The notes under the pieces were generated by a model. It made no database searches and was not told where the DNA came from. It worked only from the letters and a program-made list of their open reading frames with translations. Position numbers and translations under genes: made by a program. A stretch of DNA of 64,000 nt. It comes from Allobosea sp039673065 (GTDB lineage: Bacteria; Pseudomonadota; Alphaproteobacteria; Rhizobiales; Beijerinckiaceae). Shown in pieces: positions 40,161-48,322 of the stretch (position 1 is the first letter of the stretch; the number at the start of each line of letters is the position of its first letter). The stretch lies in contig NZ_JBDJKW010000006.1 in NCBI RefSeq assembly GCF_039673065.1, forward strand, positions 201,936-265,935. Direction: 5' to 3'.

Positions 40161-41276
40161 TCAGTCGAAGCGGCCGCCGACCAGCCGGCTCCACTGCTCG
40201 CCGGCGAGCCCGTTGACGAAGGCCGCGCCCTCGCGGAAGGCGGCAAGGATCTCGGGGTCGCGGGCGTGCACCACGCTCGAGGCGACATGGGTGAAGGCGA
40301 TGCGCCGGCCGAGCATCGCCGCCAGCAGCGCCGGCTGCGTGCGCCCGCGCAGGCCCGCCGCCCCGCGCTCCGTCGCGTCGCGGATCAGCGCGTCGAGCAC
40401 CGCCTCCGCCTGCCCCGGCCGCGCCAGCACCTGCAGCACGCGCGCGATCGCGCCCGGCCGGTGATGGTAGAGAAAGGCGCCGACGGCCGCGCCGCGCGCG
40501 GTCTCCACCGCGGCGAAGATCGGTTCGCCGAATTCGGGCTTGTGCGCCGCCTCGGCCAGGACATGGTCGCGCTGCGCCGCGTCCCAGGCCGGCCTGATCG
40601 CGAAATGCTGCGTCAGCGGCGCGATCAGCGCGGCGAAACCGGCCGCATCGAGTGGCCGCACCACCAGCCCGCCCTTGAGCTCGCCGCCATCGGCGACGCC
40701 GGACCAGCGCAGTTCGCCGGGCTGCATGCGCCGGCGGGCGACACGATCGACGCCGCGCGCCAGCGGCGCCAGCAGCCGCGCCGCGCCGAGGCGGCTCGCC
40801 GCCACGTCGAGCAGGAAGGAGGCCGGGCGGATCAGCCGGCCCCAGTCGAGGCTGTAATCGGGCAGCGCGACGCCGCGCAGCTTGGTCCACATCTGCGCCG
40901 AGACCTCGCTCGCCGTCTCGCTGAACGAGAGATCCTGCGGGCCGGCGAGGAAGCTCTTGAGCAGGCGCGGCGCCGCCATCGCGTCCTCGGCGCGCGGGTC
41001 GACCATCAGCGAGCCGCAGATCGCCGCGACCAGCCGGCGCTCGCCGAAGACCATCGGCAGGGCATTGACGCCGATGAAGCCGGTGACGGTCCCGGCCGCC
41101 CCGACATGCACCAACGGCGCGACCCGCGGATCGCAGCCCGGCGCCGTCAGGTAGTGGCGGTCGAGATAGGCGGCGAGTTCGGCGGGCGGCGGCTTGGCGG
41201 GGTCGCGGAAGACGCGCTGGAACAGCGCCGCCACCGCCGGGATATCGGCCGCGGCAAGCGGGCGGACCTCGCTCAT
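40161..41276 (-). CDS. GNAT-like acyltransferase-family protein, paralogue A
   Basis: A 371-residue soluble protein. The N-terminal MSEVRPLAAADIPAVAALFQRVF is a GNAT-type first strand and helix, and the middle and C-terminal parts could form a second GNAT-like or FemAB-like domain (residues ~205-340). It is clearly homologous end to end with the protein at 43486: ADIPAV..LF.R.F, the AEL..YLD segment, VPMAF/LPMVF before GER, and the ending GLA.E.WSRL. It overlaps the PrmC-like methyltransferase stop by 4 bp (41273-41276). A transferase acting on sugar amines or acyl-ACP is inferred; function unproven. Confidence 0.65.
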   Translation of the reverse strand: MSEVRPLAAADIPAVAALFQRVFRDPAKPPPAELAAYLDRHYLTAPGCDPRVAPLVHVGAAGTVTGFIGVNALPMVFGERRLVAAICGSLMVDPRAEDAMAAPRLLKSFLAGPQDLSFSETASEVSAQMWTKLRGVALPDYSLDWGRLIRPASFLLDVAASRLGAARLLAPLARGVDRVARRRMQPGELRWSGVADGGELKGGLVVRPLDAAGFAALIAPLTQHFAIRPAWDAAQRDHVLAEAAHKPEFGEPIFAAVETARGAAVGAFLYHHRPGAIARVLQVLARPGQAEAVLDALIRDATERGAAGLRGRTQPALLAAMLGRRIAFTHVASSVVHARDPEILAAFREGAAFVNGLAGEQWSRLVGGRFD

Positions 41277-41986
41277 GCTGCGGATCCGGCGCCGGTCTCG
41301 TCGCTGCGGCGGCGCACGATGGCGACGCGCGGCGCGCCCTCGGCATCCTTGGCGAAGTCGGGCGCCTCATAGGCCTTGGTGCGCGCGATCAGCGCCGCCG
41401 CCTGGCGCTCCTGGCCGTGGCCGAACTCGAAAAGCAGCCAGCCGCCGGGCTTGAGGAAGCCGACCGCGTCGCGGATGACGCGCTGATGGATCGAGAGCCC
41501 GTAGGGGCCGCCGTCGAAGGCCTCGCGCGGCTCGCTCTCCAAGAGATGCGCGCTCTCGCTCTCCAGCCGGCCGGTCGAGATATAGGGCGGATTGCAGACG
41601 ATCACGTCGACCTTGCCGGCGAGATCGTCGCCGGCCAGCGCCTCGAACAGGTCGCCCTGGCGGACGGTGACGCGCTGCGACAGGCCGAGCCGCTCGGCAT
41701 TGCGCCGCGCCAGCGCCACCGTGCTGTCGGTCAGGTCGGCGGCGAAGAGGCGCGCATCGGCGATCGCGGCGGCAAGCCCGAGCGCGAGATTGCCCGAGCC
41801 GCAGCACATGTCGACCACCAGCGCCCCGCCCTCTCGCTCGCGCAGGATGGCGGCGGCGTTGCGGCCGAGCAGCTCGGTCTCCTCGCGCGGCACCAGCACG
41901 TCCGGCGCCAGTTCGAGCGTCACCCCCATGAAGCGGTGCAGGCGGGGCTCGCCGCCCGTTCCGGGCGCGGTCGTGGTCTGTGACAC
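41273..41986 (-). CDS. PrmC/HemK-like SAM-dependent methyltransferase
   Basis: A 237-residue class I methyltransferase: VLVPREETELL, the SAM loop DMCCGSGNLALGLA and the N6/N5-type motif NPPYIS. The order matches PrmC (release factor glutamine methyltransferase), but the ~75-residue N-terminal helical domain of PrmC is missing. GTG 41986 has GAGGAAGG about 12 bp upstream. It is co-transcribed with paralogue A. NPPY enzymes methylate amide or amino nitrogens of Gln, Asn or adenine. Within a locus full of amide-forming enzymes an amide-N target is conceivable. Confidence 0.8.
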   Translation of the reverse strand: MSQTTTAPGTGGEPRLHRFMGVTLELAPDVLVPREETELLGRNAAAILREREGGALVVDMCCGSGNLALGLAAAIADARLFAADLTDSTVALARRNAERLGLSQRVTVRQGDLFEALAGDDLAGKVDVIVCNPPYISTGRLESESAHLLESEPREAFDGGPYGLSIHQRVIRDAVGFLKPGGWLLFEFGHGQERQAAALIARTKAYEAPDFAKDAEGAPRVAIVRRRSDETGAGSAA

Positions 41987-42136
41987 GGGTGCGGACCTTC
42001 CTCGCTGGTTGGCCGGCGGCCATGGGCGCATCTCTAGCCGATTTGGGTAAACGGACGCTGAAACCCTTACGTCACCTGCGTTAACCCCCCAATCACGTCT
42101 GTCTGATACCCAACGTCAGCCCGGTGTCCGGGCACG

Positions 42137-42158
42137 GCCGGCTCATTCGGGAGCCGGC
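42137..42158 (+). other. Leader hairpin before the flippase gene
   Basis: GCCGGCTC / GAGCCGGC with a 6-nt loop lies 22 bp upstream of the flippase start, just before its SD (GAGGAAGG, 42167-42174). There is no T-run. It may influence translation or mRNA stability. Confidence 0.4.
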
Positions 42159-42179
42159 TTCAGGTCGAGGAAGGACCGG

Positions 42180-43496
42180 ATGGGTTCGCAGCACGCGACA
42201 GGATCGGGCGGCCGCAGGGCGCTCCTGCCGATGCTGCTATCCTATGCCGCGTCGGGCGGCAGCCTGATCGTCTCCTCCGCCGCGCAGCTCATCACCTTCG
42301 CCATCCTCGCCCGCTTCCTCGGCGTCCATGAATTCGCGCTCTTCGTCGCGATCACCGCCGTCGCCAATATCGCGGTGCATCTGTGCGGGCTCGGCGCCAT
42401 GGAGTGCCTGGTGCGCCGCGTCGCGCGCGAACCGGCGCTCTACCCGGCGATGCTCGGCCACAACCTGATCCTGACCGCGATCAGCGGCGTGCTGCTGGTG
42501 CTGGCCGGCGCCGCGATCCTGCCGCTCTTCTTCAGCCTCTCGCCCGACCCGGCGACCAATGTCGCGCTGATCACGCTGATGCTGGTGACCAATGTCGTGC
42601 TGGTCCGGCTGATCGTGCTCGCCGAGCAGATCCAGATCGCCCATACCGACTTCGCCTCGGCGAACGCCGTCGTCGTCGGTTTCGCGCTGGCGCGCACCGC
42701 CGCAGCGGCGCTGGCCTGCCTGGTCTTCGGCGTCGGCACGCTCGCCGCCTGGGCGGTCTGGCAGTTCGCCTGCCATGTGCTGGTGGCGCTGGCCTGCTGG
42801 CGCCTCGTCGCGAGGCGCGGCCCGCCCGCCTGGCGCATCCTGCGCGAGGAGCTGCCGCTCGGCCTTTACTTCAGCGTGCCCTTCATCCTGCGCGCCGTCC
42901 GCCAGAACGCCGACCTGCTGGTGCTGAGCCTGATCGCGACGGCCGAGACGGTGTCGAGCTACAGCGTCGCCCGCCGCATCCTGGAAAGCAGCTATCTCTC
43001 GGTCGAGGCGATGAACCGCCTCGTCTACCCCGTCTCGGCCCGCGCCACCGCCGCCGGCCTGCAGGACGCCCTGCCGCGCATCCGCAAGCTGCTCATGGCC
43101 GCGGTCGGGATCAGCACGGCCGCCGCCATCGCGGTCTATGTGCTGGCGCCGGTGCTGCCGCATCTCTTCGGCCAGGCCTATGTCTCGCTGGTCTCCTACA
43201 CCCGCATTCTGTGCTGGGTGGTGATCCCGCTCGCCAGCTGGGCGGTGGCCGTCGAGGCGCTCGGCGCCTCCGGCCACCAGGCCTCGCGCGCGATGGTCAT
43301 GGGGCTCGGCAGCCTGATCGGAGCCGGCGTCGCCGCGCTCGCCACCTGGTACGCTCCGCCCACGGGCACCTTCGTGTCCTTCTACCTGATCGAGATCGCC
43401 ATGGTCGTGGCGGCCTGGAGCGTCCTGCTGCGCATCGTCGAGCGCGACCGGGCGCGCGCGGCCGCGCTGGCGGAAGGACAGCCCCATGGCGGCTAG
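42180..43496 (+). CDS. Oligosaccharide flippase (Wzx-like, MOP superfamily)
   Basis: A 438-residue polytopic membrane protein with about 12 hydrophobic spans. It starts with a short basic tail (GSQHATGSGGRRALLPMLL) and has the polysaccharide-transporter pattern of paired spans with Arg-rich cytoplasmic loops (e.g. RRVAREPALYPAMLGHN). Wzx proteins flip lipid-linked repeat units across the inner membrane for Wzy-dependent assembly. The polymerase/ligase and chain-length genes of that pathway lie at 51686 and 53040. The stop overlaps the start of paralogue B by 11 bp. Confidence 0.85.
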   Translation: MGSQHATGSGGRRALLPMLLSYAASGGSLIVSSAAQLITFAILARFLGVHEFALFVAITAVANIAVHLCGLGAMECLVRRVAREPALYPAMLGHNLILTAISGVLLVLAGAAILPLFFSLSPDPATNVALITLMLVTNVVLVRLIVLAEQIQIAHTDFASANAVVVGFALARTAAAALACLVFGVGTLAAWAVWQFACHVLVALACWRLVARRGPPAWRILREELPLGLYFSVPFILRAVRQNADLLVLSLIATAETVSSYSVARRILESSYLSVEAMNRLVYPVSARATAAGLQDALPRIRKLLMAAVGISTAAAIAVYVLAPVLPHLFGQAYVSLVSYTRILCWVVIPLASWAVAVEALGASGHQASRAMVMGLGSLIGAGVAALATWYAPPTGTFVSFYLIEIAMVVAAWSVLLRIVERDRARAAALAEGQPHGG

Positions 43497-44628
43497 CGCG
43501 CAGAGGACTCCCCCTCAGGCACCCGTCTCAGCCCGCGCCCGCGGTAGCGCCCGCCCGATGACGCGCGCCGACATTCCGGCCGTCTCCGGCCTGTTCGCAC
43601 GGATCTTCCGCGGCCGCAGCGACGGTGCCACGGCCGAGCTCGAGGACTATCTCGACAAGGTCTTCTTCGGCAGTCCGCTCTATACGCCCGAGACCGGCAG
43701 CGTCGTCTACGAATCCGCCGAGGGCGAGGTCGCCAGCACCATCCTGGTCGTGCCCATGGCCTTCCGCGCCGGCGAGCGCGAGCTGGTCGCCCGGCTGCTC
43801 TGCGCCTTCATGGCCGACGGCAAGGACAGCGCCGCCGGCGCCGCCCGGCTCGCCCGCCAGATGCGCGCCGCGCGGCAGGACATGTGCTTCTCCGACAATT
43901 CCTCGCCGGTCAGCGCCTCGCACTGGGTCGCCGGCGGCGGCGCGATCCTGCCGATCCAGAGCCTGCAATGGCGCCGCAGCTTCCGCCCCGCGGCGGCGGC
44001 CGCGATCGGCTGCGGCCGCGTGCTGCGCTGCCTGCGCTCGCGCCCCGTGCTGGCGCTCGCCCGGCCGGTCGACGCGCTGCTGCGCCGCTGGCGCCGCTCC
44101 CTGACCCCGGTCGCGCCCCAGGGCTGCCGGGTCGAGCCGGCGACGCCGGACGCCTTCCTCGCCTGTGCCGGGCCGATGACCGAGCGCTTCCATGTCCGGC
44201 CGGTCTGGTCGAAGCCGGAATTCGACTGGCTGCTCTCGGTGGCGCGGCTCAACCGCCGTCTCGGCGAGCTGCATATCCGCACCGTGCACGGGCCGGACGC
44301 GCGCGTCATCGGCGCCTATCTCTATTTCGGCCGACGCGGCCGCGAGGCCACCGTGCTCAACCTGGTCTGCGAGGCCGGGCGCGAGCAGGAGGTCAGCGGC
44401 GCGATGTTCTCCGCCCTCGACGCGGAAGGCTATGCCGCCGCCGTCGGCATGGCCCAGCCCTTCCTGATGACCGCCCTGTTCCGGCAGCGCTGGATGACCT
44501 ATCGTCACGAGGGCCATTTCTGCATGGTGACGCGCCATGCCGAGATCGGCGCGGCGGTGGCGCGCGACGACATCTATATCGGCGGGCTGGCCTCGGAGAG
44601 CTGGAGCCGCCTGCTCAACGATTTCTGA
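43486..44628 (+). CDS. GNAT-like acyltransferase-family protein, paralogue B
   Basis: A 380-residue protein homologous over its whole length to paralogue A at 40161, but with an N-terminal basic extension of ~20 residues and an Arg-rich middle (CGRVLRCLRSRPVLALAR). The first GNAT-like segment is RADIPAVSGLFARIFRG, and a second is near residues 215-330 (MTERFHVRPVW ... VIGAYLYFGRRGREATVLNLVCEAG). It starts inside the flippase gene and is followed by a GT2 gene, so it is fully embedded in the polysaccharide operon. Predicted to acylate or aminoacylate the glycan or its precursor; not proven. Confidence 0.65.
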   Translation: MAASAQRTPPQAPVSARARGSARPMTRADIPAVSGLFARIFRGRSDGATAELEDYLDKVFFGSPLYTPETGSVVYESAEGEVASTILVVPMAFRAGERELVARLLCAFMADGKDSAAGAARLARQMRAARQDMCFSDNSSPVSASHWVAGGGAILPIQSLQWRRSFRPAAAAAIGCGRVLRCLRSRPVLALARPVDALLRRWRRSLTPVAPQGCRVEPATPDAFLACAGPMTERFHVRPVWSKPEFDWLLSVARLNRRLGELHIRTVHGPDARVIGAYLYFGRRGREATVLNLVCEAGREQEVSGAMFSALDAEGYAAAVGMAQPFLMTALFRQRWMTYRHEGHFCMVTRHAEIGAAVARDDIYIGGLASESWSRLLNDF

Positions 44629-44656
44629 GCCGCGACCGCCCGCCCGGAGAGCCGGA

Positions 44657-45655
44657 TTGACTGTTTCGATCATCATCAAGACCCTGAACGAGGAAAAGCG
44701 CATCGCGGCGACGATCGAGAGCGCGCTGGCGGCGGCGCGCCCGCTCGGCGGCGAGGTGGTGATCGCCGACAGCGGCTCCTCGGACGCCACAGTCGAGATC
44801 GCCCGGCGCTATCCGGTGGTGATCGCCCAGATCGTGGCGCCGGCGAAGCCGAGCTGCGGCATCGGCCCCCAGCTCGGCTACCAGCATTCGCGCTTCGACT
44901 ATCTCTGCCTGCTCGACGGCGACATGCTGCTCGACGAGGGCTTCCTGCCGGACGCCATCGCGTGCCTCGCGGCCGATCCGCGCCTCGGCGGCGTCACCGG
45001 CCATGTCCAGGAGATGCAGACCGCCAATCTCGAATATGCCCGCCGGGTCCAGCGCAACGCGCCGGAGAACCGCGTCGGGGCGATCGACCGGATGAATGGC
45101 GGCGGGCTCTACCGGCGCGCGGCCGTCGAGGCCGTCGGCTACCTGACCGACCGCAACCTGCATGGCTATGAGGAGTTCGACCTCGGCGCCCGGCTGCGCG
45201 CCGCCGGCTGGGGGCTGCACCGACTCGACCGCCGCTTCGTCCAGCATTTCGGCCATACGCTGAACTCCTACCGGCTGCTGGTCCGGCGCTGGCGCAACAA
45301 GTACCTGCACGGCATCGGCGAATTGCTGCGCGCCTCGCTCGGCAAGCCGCATTTTGGCATGCTGCTGCGCGAATTGCCGGAGCTCAGGCTCTGGGGCGTG
45401 ATCTATCTCTGGTGGGCGCTCTGCCTCGTCCTGCTCATCGCCATGCCGAACAAGCTCGCGGCGCTGGCGCTGGTACTCGGCTCCGTCGTCGCCGCGGTCG
45501 CGCTGATGAGCTGGCGCAAGGGCGGGCTCGGCATGGGGCTCTACACCGTCGTCGCCTGGTTCTTCCACGCCGCCGCTTTGCCGGCCGGCTTCGTCCGCGG
45601 CCGGCTGAAGCCCGAGGCGCCGATCGAGAGCCGCGTGATCCGGGGCAGCGAATGA
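44657..45655 (+). CDS. Family 2 glycosyltransferase
   Basis: A 332-residue GT-A enzyme. It starts at TTG 44657 with GGAGA about 6 bp upstream (TVSIIIKTLNEEKRIAATIESAL). The DGD motif is in LCLLDGDMLLDEGF near residue 80, and the acceptor-side segment is GYEEFDLGARLRAAGW (~175). The C-terminal third has two or three hydrophobic spans (WGVIYLWWALCLVLLIAMP, LALVLGSVVAAVAL), so it is membrane-anchored. It likely adds one sugar to the lipid-linked repeat unit. The next gene's ATG overlaps its stop (ATGA). Confidence 0.88.
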   Translation: MTVSIIIKTLNEEKRIAATIESALAAARPLGGEVVIADSGSSDATVEIARRYPVVIAQIVAPAKPSCGIGPQLGYQHSRFDYLCLLDGDMLLDEGFLPDAIACLAADPRLGGVTGHVQEMQTANLEYARRVQRNAPENRVGAIDRMNGGGLYRRAAVEAVGYLTDRNLHGYEEFDLGARLRAAGWGLHRLDRRFVQHFGHTLNSYRLLVRRWRNKYLHGIGELLRASLGKPHFGMLLRELPELRLWGVIYLWWALCLVLLIAMPNKLAALALVLGSVVAAVALMSWRKGGLGMGLYTVVAWFFHAAALPAGFVRGRLKPEAPIESRVIRGSE

Positions 45656-47856
45656 GGCCGGCCGCGCGGCTCCTGCTCGCCGCCGCGGCCCTGCTCGCCA
45701 CGACGGGGATGGCCCGGGCCCAGGCCGAGACCTGGCTCCCCGTGCGCGAAACCGCGCTGGAGCTGCGCCCCGGCAGCCCGCTCGACGTCTCCGGCATCCT
45801 GCCCAATCTGCGCATCACCCCGGAGCGGCGCCTCGTCGCCAATGCCGAGGGCCGGCTGGCGCGGGCCGACCGGCCGGCCGAGCCTCTGCGCCTCGCCTGC
45901 GCCTCGCTGGCCTGGAGCCCGGCTTCCGGCGGCTTCCCGGCGCGGGCCGAGGCCGAGCGCTATGCCCGCCAGCTCGCCATGCACGGCTACAACCTGGCGC
46001 GGCTTCACTTCGTCGACGCCAGCCTGATGTTCGGCCGGCAGACGGATTTCGACTTCGATCCCGAGACGCTCGACCGCATCCACTATCTGCTAGCGGCGCT
46101 GAAGCGCCACGGCATCTACTGGATGATCGACGGGCTCTCCTCCTGGCGCGGCGCCTCTGGCGGCCATGACGACCGCTGGGACCCGAGCAGCAATTTCAAG
46201 CTCGCCCTGCATCTCGACGAACAGGTCTTCGCGCATTGGCGCCGCTTCGTCGAAGCCTTCTTCAAGACGGTCAACCCGCATACCGGCATCGCCCCGATCG
46301 ACGACGAGGCGCTGGCGCTGGTCATCCTGGTCAACGAGAACGGCATCGAGTTCGACGGCGTGGTGCGCGACCGGCGCGGCCGCCCGCCCTACGACCCGAT
46401 GCTGGCCGCCCCGTTCAACGCCTGGCTGGCCAAGCGCTACGAGAGCAGCGCCGCGCTGGCCAGGGCCTGGGGCCGGCTCGGCTGGAGCGAGAGCCTGGAG
46501 CGCGGCAGCATCGCCCTGCCGAGCGACCGCTATGCCGACAGCCCGCGCATGCGCGATCTCCAGGCCTTCTTCACCGAGGTCGAGACCGCCTCGGCCGCGC
46601 GCATGAGCGCCGCCCTGCGCCAGCTCGGCTACAAGGGCCTGATCTCGACCTACAACAACTGGCCGACGATCCAGACCGGCCTCAGCCGCCGCGGCCTTCA
46701 GGCGGTGACGATGAACACCTATCACGACTGGGCCAGCGGCTACGCGCCCGGCAGCCGGCTGGAGCAGACCAGCGCCGTCGCCGACGCCGCGAACGCCATG
46801 CGCCTCGCCGCCGCCTCCCGCTGGCTCGGGCGGCCCTTCCTCGTCAGCGAATACGACCATCTGTTCTGGAACCGCTATCGCTACGAGGCCGGCGCGGTCT
46901 TCCCCGCCTATGCCGCGCTGCAGGGCTGGGACGCGCTCTGCCGCCACGCCCACGGGCCGATCGTGCTGCGCTATGGCGAGCCCTTCGCCCACAAGCGCGC
47001 CATGCTGCCCTATGCCATCGCGCTCGATCCCGTCGCGCGCGCCGGCGAGACGCTCTCGACCTTCCTGTTCCGCCGCGGCGACGTCGCGACCGCCGGGCTG
47101 ACCCTGCCCTTCGCCGTGCGCGGCGAGGCCGATCTCGGCCCCGACATGCAGGCGCGCGAGCCCGAGGCGCTGACACGCTTCGCCCTGCTCGGCCGCATCG
47201 GCCTCGCCGAGGCGGAGACGGTCGACAAGGGGGAACCTGCGACGATCGCCGTGACGCAGCCGCGCGAGGCGGTGAAGCCGCTCGCCTTGCTCGAACGCCT
47301 GCGCGCCAGCGGCGCATTGCCGAAGGACAATGCCACCGACCCCGCCGCCGGGATCTACCAGAGCTCAACCGGCGAGATCACCCTGGACGAGCGCCGCCGC
47401 AGCCTCGCCGTGGTGACGAAGGCCAGCGAGGCGCTGGCCTTCGCCGCGCGCGACCTGCCGGCCCGGCTCGGCCGGCTGGAGATCACCAAGGCCGAGGGCG
47501 ACGGACTGCTGGCGCTGGTCTCGCTCGACCAGGCGCCCTCCATCGCCGAGGGGCGGCGCTTCCTGCTGATCTACGCCACCGACGCCCGCAACACCGGCAT
47601 GGTCTTTCGCGACCGCGAGCAGAAGGTCATCGAGGATTTCGGCCGCCTGCCCGTGCTGATCCGCAAGGGCGAGGTCGCGCTCAGGCTGGACCGCAGCGCC
47701 CCGCGCTGGACGCTCTCGCCGGTCGGGCTCGACGGCGTGGTCAGGCCGGCCGTCGCCTCGGGCGCCGGCGAGGTCGCCTTCCGCCTCTCCAACGACACGC
47801 CCGGCGGGCCGACCACCTATTTCCTGCTGGAGCTGGAGGCCGCCGCGCGGCGCTGA
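45652..47856 (+). CDS. Secreted glycoside hydrolase-like protein (GH5-like TIM barrel)
   Basis: A 734-residue exported protein. Signal peptide residues ~1-24 (LLLAAAALLATTGMARAQA). The following 450 residues read like a clan A glycosidase barrel: ARQLAMHGYNLARLHFVD, then LVNENGIEF (Asn-Glu, candidate acid/base) and FLVSEYDHLFWNRYRYE (candidate nucleophile Glu). The C-terminal ~200 residues look like beta-sandwich modules. Secreted glycosidases in polysaccharide loci trim or release the polymer. The family number is uncertain and the catalytic Glu assignment is by pattern only. ATGA overlap with the GT2 gene couples them. Confidence 0.7.
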   Translation: MRPAARLLLAAAALLATTGMARAQAETWLPVRETALELRPGSPLDVSGILPNLRITPERRLVANAEGRLARADRPAEPLRLACASLAWSPASGGFPARAEAERYARQLAMHGYNLARLHFVDASLMFGRQTDFDFDPETLDRIHYLLAALKRHGIYWMIDGLSSWRGASGGHDDRWDPSSNFKLALHLDEQVFAHWRRFVEAFFKTVNPHTGIAPIDDEALALVILVNENGIEFDGVVRDRRGRPPYDPMLAAPFNAWLAKRYESSAALARAWGRLGWSESLERGSIALPSDRYADSPRMRDLQAFFTEVETASAARMSAALRQLGYKGLISTYNNWPTIQTGLSRRGLQAVTMNTYHDWASGYAPGSRLEQTSAVADAANAMRLAAASRWLGRPFLVSEYDHLFWNRYRYEAGAVFPAYAALQGWDALCRHAHGPIVLRYGEPFAHKRAMLPYAIALDPVARAGETLSTFLFRRGDVATAGLTLPFAVRGEADLGPDMQAREPEALTRFALLGRIGLAEAETVDKGEPATIAVTQPREAVKPLALLERLRASGALPKDNATDPAAGIYQSSTGEITLDERRRSLAVVTKASEALAFAARDLPARLGRLEITKAEGDGLLALVSLDQAPSIAEGRRFLLIYATDARNTGMVFRDREQKVIEDFGRLPVLIRKGEVALRLDRSAPRWTLSPVGLDGVVRPAVASGAGEVAFRLSNDTPGGPTTYFLLELEAAARR

Positions 47857-47944
47857 GCCGCGGCATGGCCTGCCGCCATTGTCTCAGCCGTCCTGCGGGG
47901 CGATAAGGCGGCTCACCTTCGCCATCGCCCGACCGGACGGATCC

Positions 47945-48322
47945 TTGCACCTCGACACCACGACCCTGCGCCGCATCGCCGTGTTTCTCGGCTGGAGCGC
48001 GCTCGCCGTGATCCTGTTCGCGACGCTGTCGCCGCTGGGTCTGCGCCCGCGCGTCCCGTCGGTCGGCGTCGGGGTCGAGCGCTTCGGCGCCTTCGCGCTG
48101 CTCACCGCGACGCTCGGCTTCGCCTATCCGCGCTGGCGCTGGCGGCTGCTCGCCTGCGTCGTGGTGCTCGCCATCGGGCTGGAATGGCTGCAGACGCTGG
48201 AAGCGACCCGCCATGGCCGGCCGCTCGATGCGCTGGAGAAGATCGCCGGAGCGGTCGCCGGCACGCTCGCGGCGCTGTTCGTCGATCGCCTGCTCGCACG
48301 CAGGCAGGACCCGCCGGCCTAG
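47945..48322 (+). CDS. VanZ-like family membrane protein
   Basis: About 125 residues from TTG 47945; the frame is open upstream to 47879 and the true start is uncertain. Four hydrophobic spans with the VanZ pattern: ATLSPLGLRPR after the first span, ERFGAFALLTATLGFAYP and GLEWLQTLEATRHGRPLDALEKIAGAVAG. VanZ-like proteins are common in polysaccharide and lipid-linked sugar loci, but their chemistry is unclear. Its stop shares a CTAG with the stop of the convergent GT4 gene. Confidence 0.7.
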   Translation: MHLDTTTLRRIAVFLGWSALAVILFATLSPLGLRPRVPSVGVGVERFGAFALLTATLGFAYPRWRWRLLACVVVLAIGLEWLQTLEATRHGRPLDALEKIAGAVAGTLAALFVDRLLARRQDPPA

